In this document: positions 28,246-37,710 of the stretch, piece after piece
How positions within the stretch are numbered: position 1 is the first letter of the stretch
How the letters are laid out: each line of letters begins with the position of its first letter
Source: Siminovitchia terrae
GTDB lineage: Bacteria; Bacillota; Bacilli; Bacillales; Bacillaceae_C
NCBI RefSeq assembly: GCF_003605405.2
Contig: NZ_QYTW02000036.1
Location: 8,166 to 45,875, forward strand
Direction: 5' to 3'
Length of the DNA stretch: 37,710 bases
Notes under the pieces: generated by a model
What the model was told of the DNA's origin: nothing
Seen by the model: the letters and a program-made list of their open reading frames with translations, nothing else
The model's database searches: none
Position numbers and translations under genes: made by a program

Positions 28246-29517
28246 TCATTCGTTATTTTGGATCTTTTCATACACAGCTGCCAAAGCCTGCTCGAATTTC
28301 CCTGTTTTTTTAGGTTTATAATACTCTTTTCCTTTTATTTTATCAGGCAGATATTGCTGTTTGACCCAGCCGGATTCATAGTTGTGGGGATATTTATAGT
28401 CAATTCCCCTTCCCAATGATTTTGCTCCTTTATAATGAGAGTCTTTTAAATGGAGAGGAACTTCTCCACTTTTACCTGATCGGATATCGCTTAACGCTTC
28501 GTCCATCGCTTTATAGGCGGAATTGGATTTTGGAGACAGGCAGAGCTCAATCACTGCGTTTGCTAACGGAATACGGGCTTCAGGAAAACCGATTTTTTCT
28601 GCCGTTTGTACCGCGGCCAGAGCTCTTGGTCCAGCTTGTGGATTAGCGAGACCAATATCTTCATACGCGGTGACAAGCAATCTTCTGGAGATGCTTGGCA
28701 AATCACCTGCCTCAATCATTCTACCGAGGTAATGTAAAGCGGCATTAACATCACTGCCACGGATTGATTTTTGAAAAGCGCTTAAAACATCATAATGGGC
28801 ATCGCCATCTTTATCATGGGAGAAAGCTTTTTTCTGAAGGCATTCTTCAGCTACTTCCACTGTAATATGAATAACCTCGTCCTTATTTGGTTCAGTTGAA
28901 AGAACGGCTAGTTCAAGTGCATTCAAAGAGCTCCTCACATCCCCCCCGCTCGCGGAAGCAAAGTGATGAAGGGCACTTTGGTCTAAGTTTATTTCATATT
29001 TGCCAAGGCCGCGCTCTTCATCATGGAGGGCCCTTTCAATCGCCTTGAACATATCGGGCTCTTCCAAAGGAAAAAGCTCAAAGATCTGACAACGACTCCT
29101 GATGGCCGGGTTAATTGCATGGTAAGGGTTGCTTGTAGTAGCGCCGATTAGAATGATCATACCATTTTCCAAGTATGGGAGCAGGAAATCTTGTTTTCCT
29201 TTGTCAAGGCGGTGAACCTCATCCAACAAGAGAATGACTTTACCGCTCATTTTCGCTTCTGCGGCGACTATCTCCATATCCTTTTTATTATTTGTCACTG
29301 CGTTCAAAGAACGGAAAGCATAGTTGGTGCTTCCTGCTATGGCGCTTGCTATTGATGTTTTTCCAATGCCAGGGGGACCATATAAAATCATGGATGAGAG
29401 CTGTTTAGCTTTCACCATTCTAGAAATGATTTTTCCTTCTCCGACAAGGTGTTGCTGACCGACTACCTCATCAATCGTTCTTGGTCGCATCCGAAAGGCC
29501 AAAGGTTGTGCGTTCAT
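28246..29517 (-). CDS. rarA: Replication-associated recombination ATPase RarA
   Basis: An AAA+ clamp-loader-like ATPase (MgsA/WRNIP1 family) acting at stalled replication forks. 423 residues with Walker A GPPGIGKT at about 47-54, Walker B with DEVH at 99-102, the sensor GATTSNPY, and a C-terminal tetramerisation region (GSDVNAALHYLGRMIEAGD, ending in a YKYPHNYESGWVKQQYLP segment). ATG 29517 follows GGAGAGGA. It runs opposite to tcdA and is monocistronic. Confidence 0.95.
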   Translation of the reverse strand: MNAQPLAFRMRPRTIDEVVGQQHLVGEGKIISRMVKAKQLSSMILYGPPGIGKTSIASAIAGSTNYAFRSLNAVTNNKKDMEIVAAEAKMSGKVILLLDEVHRLDKGKQDFLLPYLENGMIILIGATTSNPYHAINPAIRSRCQIFELFPLEEPDMFKAIERALHDEERGLGKYEINLDQSALHHFASASGGDVRSSLNALELAVLSTEPNKDEVIHITVEVAEECLQKKAFSHDKDGDAHYDVLSAFQKSIRGSDVNAALHYLGRMIEAGDLPSISRRLLVTAYEDIGLANPQAGPRALAAVQTAEKIGFPEARIPLANAVIELCLSPKSNSAYKAMDEALSDIRSGKSGEVPLHLKDSHYKGAKSLGRGIDYKYPHNYESGWVKQQYLPDKIKGKEYYKPKKTGKFEQALAAVYEKIQNNE

Positions 29518-29584
29518 GACATCCTCTCCAAACTGCTGTCTAGTTTTCTGTATAGAAAAAATGTGAGTTTAATTAAAGTTTGTT

Positions 29585-29940
29585 TAGCTCCAGAAAGGTC
29601 GACTAGCAAACTTCCTGCGGCGTAGTATATCCGATGAGGCTAAGTTCACCTACCGCAAGGTTGCGTGATGTTGACTCAATGCAGTTTCACACTGAGTCAT
29701 CCTTAGTGTAGCTTTCCTATGATAAGTCAACATAGGTGCTCCTGAGATCAGGATGTCTTAGTGCTACTGATGTACAGGAAATTTAGTGCAAGTAAGTAGC
29801 AGGACGTCGCTGCTTGAGTCTTCTGAGTTCTATCGATGCAAGGATTAAGCCCATGCCGAAGAAAACTATGCCTTTGTCAATGATCGTCTAGCTTTACGCC
29901 GTTAAGCAGGCACTTTCACATTTCCTTATCCTTTATTTCG
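29585..29940. repeat. Decayed Bacillaceae-type intergenic repeat, copy 2
   Basis: A noncoding spacer of about 490 bases upstream of rarA and the yczE operon. The part at 29783-29926 aligns with 7921-8066 (shared TGAGT-ATCG-GCAAGG-TTAAGCC and CGTCTAGCTTTACGCC elements). The left part holds AGTGCTA-TGATGTACAGGA and TTTAGTGCA, with a GTTGACTCAA and AGTCAACA pair near 29672 and 29737. No ORF with a ribosome site. It looks like a compound of degenerate repeat units. Confidence 0.55.
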
Positions 29941-30043
29941 ACGGAGTCATCCGTCTGTACGTTAAATGAGTAGGCACGTCCATTTTTCTCATTGCTTCTA
30001 TCATACCAAACTTGCGTGCTATATGCATTTTAGCTAGGGGTTA

Positions 30044-30052
30044 TGTTATAAT
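30044..30052 (+). promoter_or_regulatory. Extended -10 promoter of the yczE-cymR operon
   Basis: TGTTATAAT is a perfect TGnTATAAT extended -10; no good -35 lies 17 bases upstream. The -10 overlaps ATG 30051, so that codon cannot be the start and TTG 30078 is favoured. Confidence 0.75.
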
Positions 30053-30077
30053 GGAGCAATGCAAAGGGGTAGGAGAC

Positions 30078-30746
30078 TTGAAAAAAAGAGATCAATTACC
30101 AAAGAGGTTTATTTTATTTATTGTTGGGCTTCTTGTAATGTCGCTTGGAATTGCGCTGATGATTGTCTCTGATTTTGGAGCGTCCCCATGGGATGTTCTT
30201 CATGTGGGTCTTTATTATCAGTTCGGTCTAACGATCGGGACATGGAGCATCATCGTCGGTTTTGTCGTACTGGGCAGTGCTGGTTTGATGATGAAAGAAT
30301 GGCCGCAGTTCGGTGCCTATTTGAATATGGTTGTCGTTGGGATATTTATTGACATGTTCATGATGCTTCCATTCATGACTGAACCCGAAACATGGCTGGG
30401 AAAAGGTGTTATGTTTATGGGGGGAATGGTGATTTACGCTTATGGCATGGGAGTTTATTTGTCCGCAGAGCTTGGAGCCGGTCCAAGGGACAGCTTTATG
30501 CTGGCATTGACTGCTAAGACGAAGTGGAAAGTCGCCAATGCAAGACGGTTGATGGAAGTGGGGGTTTTGGTAATTGGTTGGTTGCTCGGAGGCCCTATTT
30601 TTATCGGAACGATTGTATTCAGTATTGCTGCAGGCACTTTTATTGGTATTGCTTTGCCGCAATGCCAAATACTTACAAATAAATGGCTGAAAAATACAGT
30701 GAAAGATAAAAAAGTGAATGAAATTGAACGGGGTGCAAGTGTATGA
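30078..30746 (+). CDS. YczE-family integral membrane protein (COG2364)
   Basis: A 222-residue protein with about five to six membrane segments, which I recognise as the YczE/YyaS family from the N-terminal pattern GLLVMSLGIALMIVSDFGAS followed by PWDVLHVGL, and from YLSAELGAGPRDSFML and GGPIFIGTIVF. In B. subtilis YczE affects surfactin production; the molecular role is unknown. TTG 30078 has AAAGGGG 8 bases upstream. It overlaps cymR by 4 bases (ATGA), so translation is probably coupled. B. subtilis has no such gene at this place as far as I recall. Confidence 0.82.
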   Translation: MKKRDQLPKRFILFIVGLLVMSLGIALMIVSDFGASPWDVLHVGLYYQFGLTIGTWSIIVGFVVLGSAGLMMKEWPQFGAYLNMVVVGIFIDMFMMLPFMTEPETWLGKGVMFMGGMVIYAYGMGVYLSAELGAGPRDSFMLALTAKTKWKVANARRLMEVGVLVIGWLLGGPIFIGTIVFSIAAGTFIGIALPQCQILTNKWLKNTVKDKKVNEIERGASV

Positions 30747-31162
30747 AAATTTCTACCAAAGGTCGTTATGGTCTGACCATCATGATTGAACTTGGAAAAA
30801 GATATGGAGAGGGCCCCATATCCTTGAAGTCGATAGCACAGTCTCATAATCTTTCGGAGCATTATCTTGAGCAGCTTGCAGGTCCTCTTCGCAATGCTGG
30901 ACTGGTCAAAAGCGTGAGAGGAGCGTATGGCGGCTATATATTGGCCAAGGAGCCTTCAGAGATTACGGCTGGCGATATCATCCGCGTATTGGAGGGTCCC
31001 ATCAGTCCTGTTGAAGGAATCGAGGATGAGGAGCCTGCAAAAAGGGCATTATGGATCAGAATACGTGACGCAGTTAAAGAAGTTTTGGACAGCACGACTG
31101 TTGAGGATTTGGCTAACCATGAAGATGAAGGCCAGGTACAACCATACATGTTTTATATTTAA
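30743..31162 (+). CDS. cymR: Rrf2-family cysteine metabolism repressor CymR
   Basis: A dimeric winged-helix repressor of sulfur and cysteine uptake genes that works with CysK in Bacillus. 139 residues, almost the B. subtilis length and sequence: MKISTKGRYGLTIMIEL, a helix-turn-helix around SLKSIAQSHNLSEHYLEQL, the wing SVRGAYGGYIL, and ITAGDIIRVLEGPISPVEG. It lacks the three cysteines that bind the Fe-S cluster in IscR, which supports CymR over IscR. It leads directly into iscS. Confidence 0.95.
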   Translation: MKISTKGRYGLTIMIELGKRYGEGPISLKSIAQSHNLSEHYLEQLAGPLRNAGLVKSVRGAYGGYILAKEPSEITAGDIIRVLEGPISPVEGIEDEEPAKRALWIRIRDAVKEVLDSTTVEDLANHEDEGQVQPYMFYI

Positions 31163-31183
31163 TCTGAGAAATTGGTGGGAACA

Positions 31184-33455
<2,272 letters not shown>

Positions 33456-33462
33456 TTGAAGG

Positions 33463-33488
33463 GCTGCTTATTTCATAAGCAGCTTTTT
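33463..33488 (+). terminator. Intrinsic terminator after mnmA
   Basis: GCTGCTTAT pairs with ATAAGCAGC across a TTC loop, followed by TTTTT. It separates the cymR operon from the TPR gene. Confidence 0.9.
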
Positions 33489-33661
33489 CCAGGTGAGCAG
33501 AAAGTGTGAAATTATACAAAATCTCATTCCAAGAGGAACTGTAGAGTCCGGAGACGGACAAACTCGAAATAGCTTTGCTTTTTCTGCTTGGATGTTGAGC
33601 CGTCATTTCTCTTCGCAATTATATGGAAAAACGGGCGCTAGGGATTTTCTTTTGCGGCATA

Positions 33662-33670
33662 TGTTATAAT
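33662..33670 (+). promoter_or_regulatory. Extended -10 promoter of yrrB-recD2
   Basis: TGTTATAAT, identical to the extended -10 of the yczE-cymR promoter, again without a clear -35. It lies 38 bases before the TPR gene. Confidence 0.7.
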
Positions 33671-33707
33671 TTTAATAATAAAAGAACTTATGTACGGAGT
33701 GTAGCAA

Positions 33708-34376
33708 ATGGATAAAAACATACAAGGAATTGAATATTTACAGCAGGGAGAAATGGAAAAAGCCGTTCAAATGTTTACAGAGGCGATTGAGGAAAATCCA
33801 AAGGACCCAGTAGGTTATGTAAACTTTGCAAACGTTCTTCTATCGGTTGGAGAGCCGCAGCGGGCGGAGGAATTTCTAAAGCGTGCTATAGAGCTGGATA
33901 ATCAGGCGACAGCAGCTTACTACAGTTATGGAAATTTATATTTTAATCAGGAGAAATATCCGGAAGCTGCAGGGATGTTTGAAAAAGCTTTGGCTATTGG
34001 CCCGGAAACGAATGATTTACATTACATGCTTGGAATGTGCTTTGTGAATTTGGGAAGAACTGAGTTGTCACTCCCATATCTGCAAAGAAGTGTAGAGCTG
34101 GATGATACGGATATTGAAGCAAAGTTCCAGTACGGATTGGCATTGGCACGGGCAGGAGTCATGGACGAGGCAATTAAAAATTTGGCAGAAGTGGTTGAAG
34201 CAGATCCTGAGCATGCTGACGCTTTGTATAATTTGGGTGTTGCCTATACAGGTAAAGAAAACCAACTGGAAAAAGCCTTGGGCTATTTCAATAAAGCATT
34301 GGCCACCCAACCCGATCATATTCTTGCGGGGAATGGAAAAAAGTTGGTGGAACAGGTTTTAAAAGAGCAAGACTAA
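33708..34376 (+). CDS. yrrB: Tetratricopeptide repeat protein YrrB
   Basis: A 222-residue cytoplasmic protein consisting of about six TPR units from end to end (for example AVQMFTEAIEENPKDP, AEEFLKRAIELDNQ, AAGMFEKALAIGPE, LPYLQRSVELDD). TPR arrays serve as protein-binding scaffolds. B. subtilis YrrB lies at the same site, and a link to its tRNA-thiolation neighbours has been suggested from structure. ATG 33708 follows ACGGAGTG. recD2 follows after 21 bases. Confidence 0.9.
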   Translation: MDKNIQGIEYLQQGEMEKAVQMFTEAIEENPKDPVGYVNFANVLLSVGEPQRAEEFLKRAIELDNQATAAYYSYGNLYFNQEKYPEAAGMFEKALAIGPETNDLHYMLGMCFVNLGRTELSLPYLQRSVELDDTDIEAKFQYGLALARAGVMDEAIKNLAEVVEADPEHADALYNLGVAYTGKENQLEKALGYFNKALATQPDHILAGNGKKLVEQVLKEQD

Positions 34377-34397
34377 GCATTAGGGGAGGTCCCGGCA

Positions 34398-36791
34398 ATG
34401 GAATCACTTGATCTGTTTTCCGAAGATGAAAAGTTCATAAAGGGTCGGCACCTCGTTACGATTTTTCATAATGAACAAAACCTATACTCTGTTGTCAGGA
34501 TTAAAGTGGAAGAAACAAATGAGGAGTATAAGGAAAAAGAAGCAGTCATCACTGGTTATTTTCCAAAAATACACGAACAGGAAACGTATATTTTTTATGG
34601 GGGGTTAAAGGATCACCCGAAATTTGGACTCCAATTTCACGCCAAGCATTTCAAAAAAGAAATGCCACAGACAAAACAAGGGCTTGTTATGTATCTTTCC
34701 AGCGATTTATTCAAAGGAATTGGTGAAAAAACGGCTGAACGAATCGTGGAAGCCCTTGGAGAGAATGCGATCAGCCTCATTTTAAACAAACCATCTGTTT
34801 TGGAGGGAATCCCCCGGGTTCCGCCTGAAGTAGCCAACAACTTGTATGAAACGCTTCTTGAACACCAGGGACTGGAGCAGGTGATGATTGGCTTAAATCA
34901 ATATGGATTCGGGCCGCAAATATCCATGAAGATATACCAGGTGTATAAAGAGGAAACGTTGAACATCATTGAAAAAAATCCATACCAGCTGATCGAAGAT
35001 GTCGAAGGAGTTGGGTTTGGCAGGGCGGATGAGCTTGGAGCTCAGCTGGGCATTGTGGGGAATCACCCACAAAGGATCAAGGCAGGCTGTTTGTATGTTC
35101 TGGATCAACAATGTATGCAAAACGGACATGTCTATTTGGAAGCGGAGCAGCTGCTTGAACAAGTAAAGCAACTGCTAGAAAACAGCCAGGATGTTGAAAT
35201 TCCTTTTGAATTAATTGCGGATGCCCTCATTCAGTTAAAAGAGGAAGGCAAAGTGATTGGTGAGGAACAGCGGGTTTATATGCCTTCGCTTTATTTTTCG
35301 GAGAAAGGTCTTGTTACGAACATCAGCCGGATTATGGATCAAAAGCAATACGCAGATCAATTTCCAGAATCTGAATTTTTATTAGCGCTCGGGAATTTGG
35401 AAGAACGGTTGGGCGTCCAGTATGCACCGTCCCAAAAAGAAGCGATTCAAACAGCTTTAACAAGTCCATTGATGATTCTGACAGGTGGTCCTGGAACCGG
35501 AAAGACAACAGTTATAAAAGGAATTGTGGAACTGTATGCAGAGCTTCATGGTTGTTCTCTAGATATCCATTCCTATAAAAGGGAAGACGTGTTTCCGTTT
35601 ATCTTGGCAGCTCCTACCGGCCGTGCAGCCAAAAGGATGGCCGAGTCGACCGGGCTCCCAGCGATGACCATCCATAGGCTATTGGGCATGACAGGCCAGG
35701 AGGACTTGGATTCAGAAGGAGAGCGGGAAATCGAGGGGAATATCATCATCATCGATGAAATGTCGATGGTGGATACGTGGCTTGCCCATCAGCTTTTCAA
35801 GTCGCTCCCTGATTCCATTCAGGTTATTCTTGTAGGAGATGAAGACCAGCTTCCTTCAGTTGGTCCAGGACAAGTGCTGAAAGATCTTTTAGCCTCCAAT
35901 ACCCTTCCGGTTGTCCAACTGACTGATATTTACCGTCAAGCAGACGGTTCGTCGATTGTGGAACTGGCACATGAAATAAAAAATGGAAAAATCCCATCTG
36001 ATATTACGGTTCAGAAGAAAGACAGGTCCTTTATCAAATGCCAAGCACCGCAAATAGGGGATGTTGTTGAGAAAGTCGTAAAAAATGCCATCACAAAAGG
36101 ATACACGGCAAAGGATATTCAGATATTAGCTCCTATGTACCGAGGACCTGCCGGAATTGACAATTTGAATAAAATTTTGCAGGAAGTTTTTAATCCCAAA
36201 AAAGAAAAAAGGAACAAGGAAATAACCTTAGGAGAGACGAAATTCCGGATAGGGGATAAGGTGCTGCAGCTTGTCAATCAACCGGAAAAGAATGTCTTCA
36301 ATGGTGACATCGGAGAAATTATTTCGATCTTGTATGCAAAAGAAAATGTTGAAAAGCAGGATATTATTATCGTTTCTTTCGAAGGAACGGAAGTCACATA
36401 TATGCGCCAGGACTTTAACCAGATTACCCATGCTTTCTGTTGCTCTATCCATAAATCGCAGGGAAGCGAGTTTCCGATTGTCATCCTTCCGGTTGTAAGA
36501 AATTATTATCGGATGCTCCGCCGCAATTTACTATATACAGCCATAACAAGGAGCAGGCAATTTCTCATTTTGTGCGGAGAAGAAAGTGCCTTCCGTACCG
36601 GAATAGAACGAGAAGATGATCAAAAGAGACAAACAACATTGTGTGAGAAGCTGGCTGGTGAAAAACTGCAGCCAACCGTTGAAGTACAACTGAATGATGA
36701 ACAAGAGGAATGGTCATATGAAGACAAACTTTTCATGACTGATCCCATGATTGGCATGGAAAATGTTTCACCTTATGATTTCCTCGATTGA
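34398..36791 (+). CDS. recD2: RecD2 family ATP-dependent DNA helicase (YrrC)
   Basis: An SF1 5'-3' DNA helicase of the RecD2 type found in bacteria without RecBC. 797 residues, close to B. subtilis YrrC. The N-terminal domain carries helix-hairpin-helix motifs (FKGIGEKTAERI at about 105-116 and EGVGFGRADELG near 203-214). Helicase motifs follow: Walker A GGPGTGKT at 363-370, motif II IIIDEMSM, motif III VGDEDQLPSVGPG, and motif VI YTAITRSRQFLILCG near 710. It helps recovery from fork damage in B. subtilis. ATG 34398 follows GGGGAGG by 8 bases. Confidence 0.95.
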   Translation: MESLDLFSEDEKFIKGRHLVTIFHNEQNLYSVVRIKVEETNEEYKEKEAVITGYFPKIHEQETYIFYGGLKDHPKFGLQFHAKHFKKEMPQTKQGLVMYLSSDLFKGIGEKTAERIVEALGENAISLILNKPSVLEGIPRVPPEVANNLYETLLEHQGLEQVMIGLNQYGFGPQISMKIYQVYKEETLNIIEKNPYQLIEDVEGVGFGRADELGAQLGIVGNHPQRIKAGCLYVLDQQCMQNGHVYLEAEQLLEQVKQLLENSQDVEIPFELIADALIQLKEEGKVIGEEQRVYMPSLYFSEKGLVTNISRIMDQKQYADQFPESEFLLALGNLEERLGVQYAPSQKEAIQTALTSPLMILTGGPGTGKTTVIKGIVELYAELHGCSLDIHSYKREDVFPFILAAPTGRAAKRMAESTGLPAMTIHRLLGMTGQEDLDSEGEREIEGNIIIIDEMSMVDTWLAHQLFKSLPDSIQVILVGDEDQLPSVGPGQVLKDLLASNTLPVVQLTDIYRQADGSSIVELAHEIKNGKIPSDITVQKKDRSFIKCQAPQIGDVVEKVVKNAITKGYTAKDIQILAPMYRGPAGIDNLNKILQEVFNPKKEKRNKEITLGETKFRIGDKVLQLVNQPEKNVFNGDIGEIISILYAKENVEKQDIIIVSFEGTEVTYMRQDFNQITHAFCCSIHKSQGSEFPIVILPVVRNYYRMLRRNLLYTAITRSRQFLILCGEESAFRTGIEREDDQKRQTTLCEKLAGEKLQPTVEVQLNDEQEEWSYEDKLFMTDPMIGMENVSPYDFLD

Positions 36792-36829
36792 GCAGACAAT
36801 AAAAATGTTCGAAAAAGGCGGTGTTTCTT

Positions 36830-37360
36830 TTGCGGACATTTTCTTTATTGAAAGGCATGTCGGTCTATGACCGAAATGGAGAAATACTCGGTGAGGTTTG
36901 CGATATTTGCATAGGCGAAGAGGGACTGGTGACAGATCTTTTGCTGCAGATGAAAGGGTTCATCGGTAAAAAGGTACGTGTTCCCGTCCAGTCTGTTTCT
37001 TCCTTTGGTGAGGATGGGATTATACTTGGTAGCAACAGGCAATACTCCAAATACCGAGAGCTGGATAATGAATATACCATGCATCATGGCCACCCTTTAG
37101 CCAAAAAAAATACAATGACACCACATGGCGAACAACTCGGCTTGCTGGATGATGTATATTTTTTGGAAAAAGAGGGCACAATCGTTGGGTATGAGCTGAC
37201 TGATGGTTTCTTTTCAGATATAACGGAAGGAAAGCGGGTAATTCGTACCCTCGATCCCCCAAGTATGGGAAAGGATGCCATCATCGTGTCGGCAATTAAC
37301 CAACGAGGTGGCAATGCCCATGATGAAATGTCCGAATTGTCAAAGCAAGGACCTTGGTAA
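36830..37360 (+). CDS. yrrD: PRC-barrel domain protein YrrD
   Basis: 176 residues with two PRC-barrel-like halves: about 1-75 (MRTFSLLKGMSVYDRNGEIL) and about 95-165 (GEQLGLLDDVYFLEKEGTIVG). The start TTG 36830 follows AAAGGCGGTG by about 7 bases; GTG 36821 lies inside that site. PRC-barrels bind proteins or RNA; the role of YrrD is unknown. It sits between recD2 and a zinc-ribbon gene whose start it overlaps by 41 bases. Confidence 0.88.
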   Translation: MRTFSLLKGMSVYDRNGEILGEVCDICIGEEGLVTDLLLQMKGFIGKKVRVPVQSVSSFGEDGIILGSNRQYSKYRELDNEYTMHHGHPLAKKNTMTPHGEQLGLLDDVYFLEKEGTIVGYELTDGFFSDITEGKRVIRTLDPPSMGKDAIIVSAINQRGGNAHDEMSELSKQGPW

Positions 37361-37508
37361 AATTGGAGTCAATCAGTACTATTGCTGGAATTGCTTCATA
37401 GAACTTTCCATCGGGAAGGAAATCATCTATACCCACCAGGTGGAAGAAGATGGTACCTTGAGTTCCTTGGATGATCTGTTCGACGAACGGGAACGAAAGT
37501 TGAGTTAA
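37320..37508 (+). CDS. Small zinc-ribbon protein (YrzR-like)
   Basis: A 62-residue protein beginning MMKCPNCQ. It has two Cys pairs, CPNC and CWNC, about 17 residues apart, which should form one zinc ribbon, and an acidic, charged tail (LDDLFDERERKLS). ATG 37320, ATG 37323 or ATG 37314 are possible; GAGGTGG (9 bases before 37320) favours 37320. It overlaps the end of yrrD in another frame, so translation is probably coupled. Position fits the B. subtilis gene yrzR. Function unknown. Confidence 0.75.
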   Translation: MMKCPNCQSKDLGKIGVNQYYCWNCFIELSIGKEIIYTHQVEEDGTLSSLDDLFDERERKLS

Positions 37509-37542
37509 GAGGCTGCCTTCAGGAGGTAGCCTCTTGATTTTA
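37508..37542 (+). terminator. Intrinsic terminator after the zinc-ribbon gene
   Basis: A 12-bp stem (AAGAGGCTGCCT with AGGTAGCCTCTT, one G-T pair) with a 5-base loop, then GATTTTAAC. The tail merges with the left edge of repeat copy D. Confidence 0.75.
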
Positions 37543-37710
37543 ACTTCATTCAGCAGAAGTCTCCCACTTCTGTAAGTGGTGAGAAGAATGCATATTGGTA
37601 TTCCATTCAGTGGGGGGCAAACCCCGACTGAATAAAGTTAAAGCCTCCGACGGATGCCTCAGATTTTCAGAGGAAACAATCGGGCGACGTTTCTCGTCGC
37701 CACCGTCTAG
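37540..37710 (+). repeat. Structured intergenic repeat, copy D with variant tail
   Basis: The first part (to about 37688) aligns with copies B and C, including the CCCACTT/AAGTGG and CATTCAG..GGGG/CCCC..CTGAATA hairpins. After CAGATTTTCAGAGGA the sequence departs: a new GGCGACG/CGTCGCC hairpin replaces the AT-rich one, and the CAAAT/ATTTG hairpin is absent before the window end. TTGAT again precedes the left edge. The window ends in CCGTCTAG, which resembles the start of the other repeat family (CGTCTAGC). Confidence 0.82.

Overview
The window reads as a core chromosomal segment of a low-GC, endospore-forming Gram-positive bacterium of the Bacillaceae (Bacillus in the broad sense). The reasons are the gene content and order (ruvAB-queA-tgt-yajC ... 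spoVB-comN-secDF ... recJ-apt-rel-dtd ... hisS-aspS-6S RNA-tcdA-rarA ... cymR-iscS-mnmA-yrrB-recD2-yrrD, essentially the Bacillus subtilis order), strong AGGAGG-type ribosome sites, frequent TTG starts, sigma-A-like promoters, a T-box leader, and the sporulation gene spoVB. The species cannot be fixed from sequence alone.

Layout. 1-3100: the end of a repeat, an ABC ATPase, a DUF1054 gene and an M50-type membrane metalloprotease; these three look like a local insertion next to the conserved block. 3200-7840: ruvA, ruvB, a DUF2905 gene, queA, tgt and yajC, headed by a promoter with a LexA-type operator. 7880-11040: decayed repeats, yrzE, yrbG and spoVB. 11150-14800: comN, secDF and a cation diffusion facilitator. 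14850-20680: recJ-apt, then rel-dtd. 20700-21460: accessory DNA with a frameshifted CPCC-family gene. 21460-26560: a lipoprotein cell-wall amidase, a 58-residue ORF, and the T-box controlled hisS-aspS operon. 26590-27125: a structured repeat followed by 6S RNA. 27200-30000: a possible broken small gene, tcdA, rarA and a repeat-rich spacer. 30040-37540: a yczE-type membrane gene translationally coupled to cymR, then iscS, mnmA, a TPR gene, recD2, yrrD and a zinc-ribbon gene.

How genes work together. queA and tgt make queuosine in tRNA; iscS and mnmA supply sulfur and 2-thiolate tRNA wobble uridine under the same promoter region as the cysteine regulator CymR; tcdA modifies t6A; dtd proofreads D-aminoacyl-tRNA; hisS and aspS charge tRNA. 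ruvAB, recJ, rarA and recD2 act in recombination and repair. yajC and secDF drive protein export. rel and 6S RNA belong to starvation physiology, and apt salvages adenine.

The least explained element is a roughly 185-195 bp repeat present as two near-complete copies (6154-6337, 26596-26791), one partial copy at the window start (1-60) and one at the end with a variant tail (37540-37710). All are in the same orientation, three directly follow a plus-strand stop codon, and the sequence folds into a series of hairpins with compensatory changes between copies. A second, decayed repeat family lies at 7885-8180 and 29585-29940. I found no CRISPR array, tRNA, rRNA, intact transposase or clearly novel protein system.
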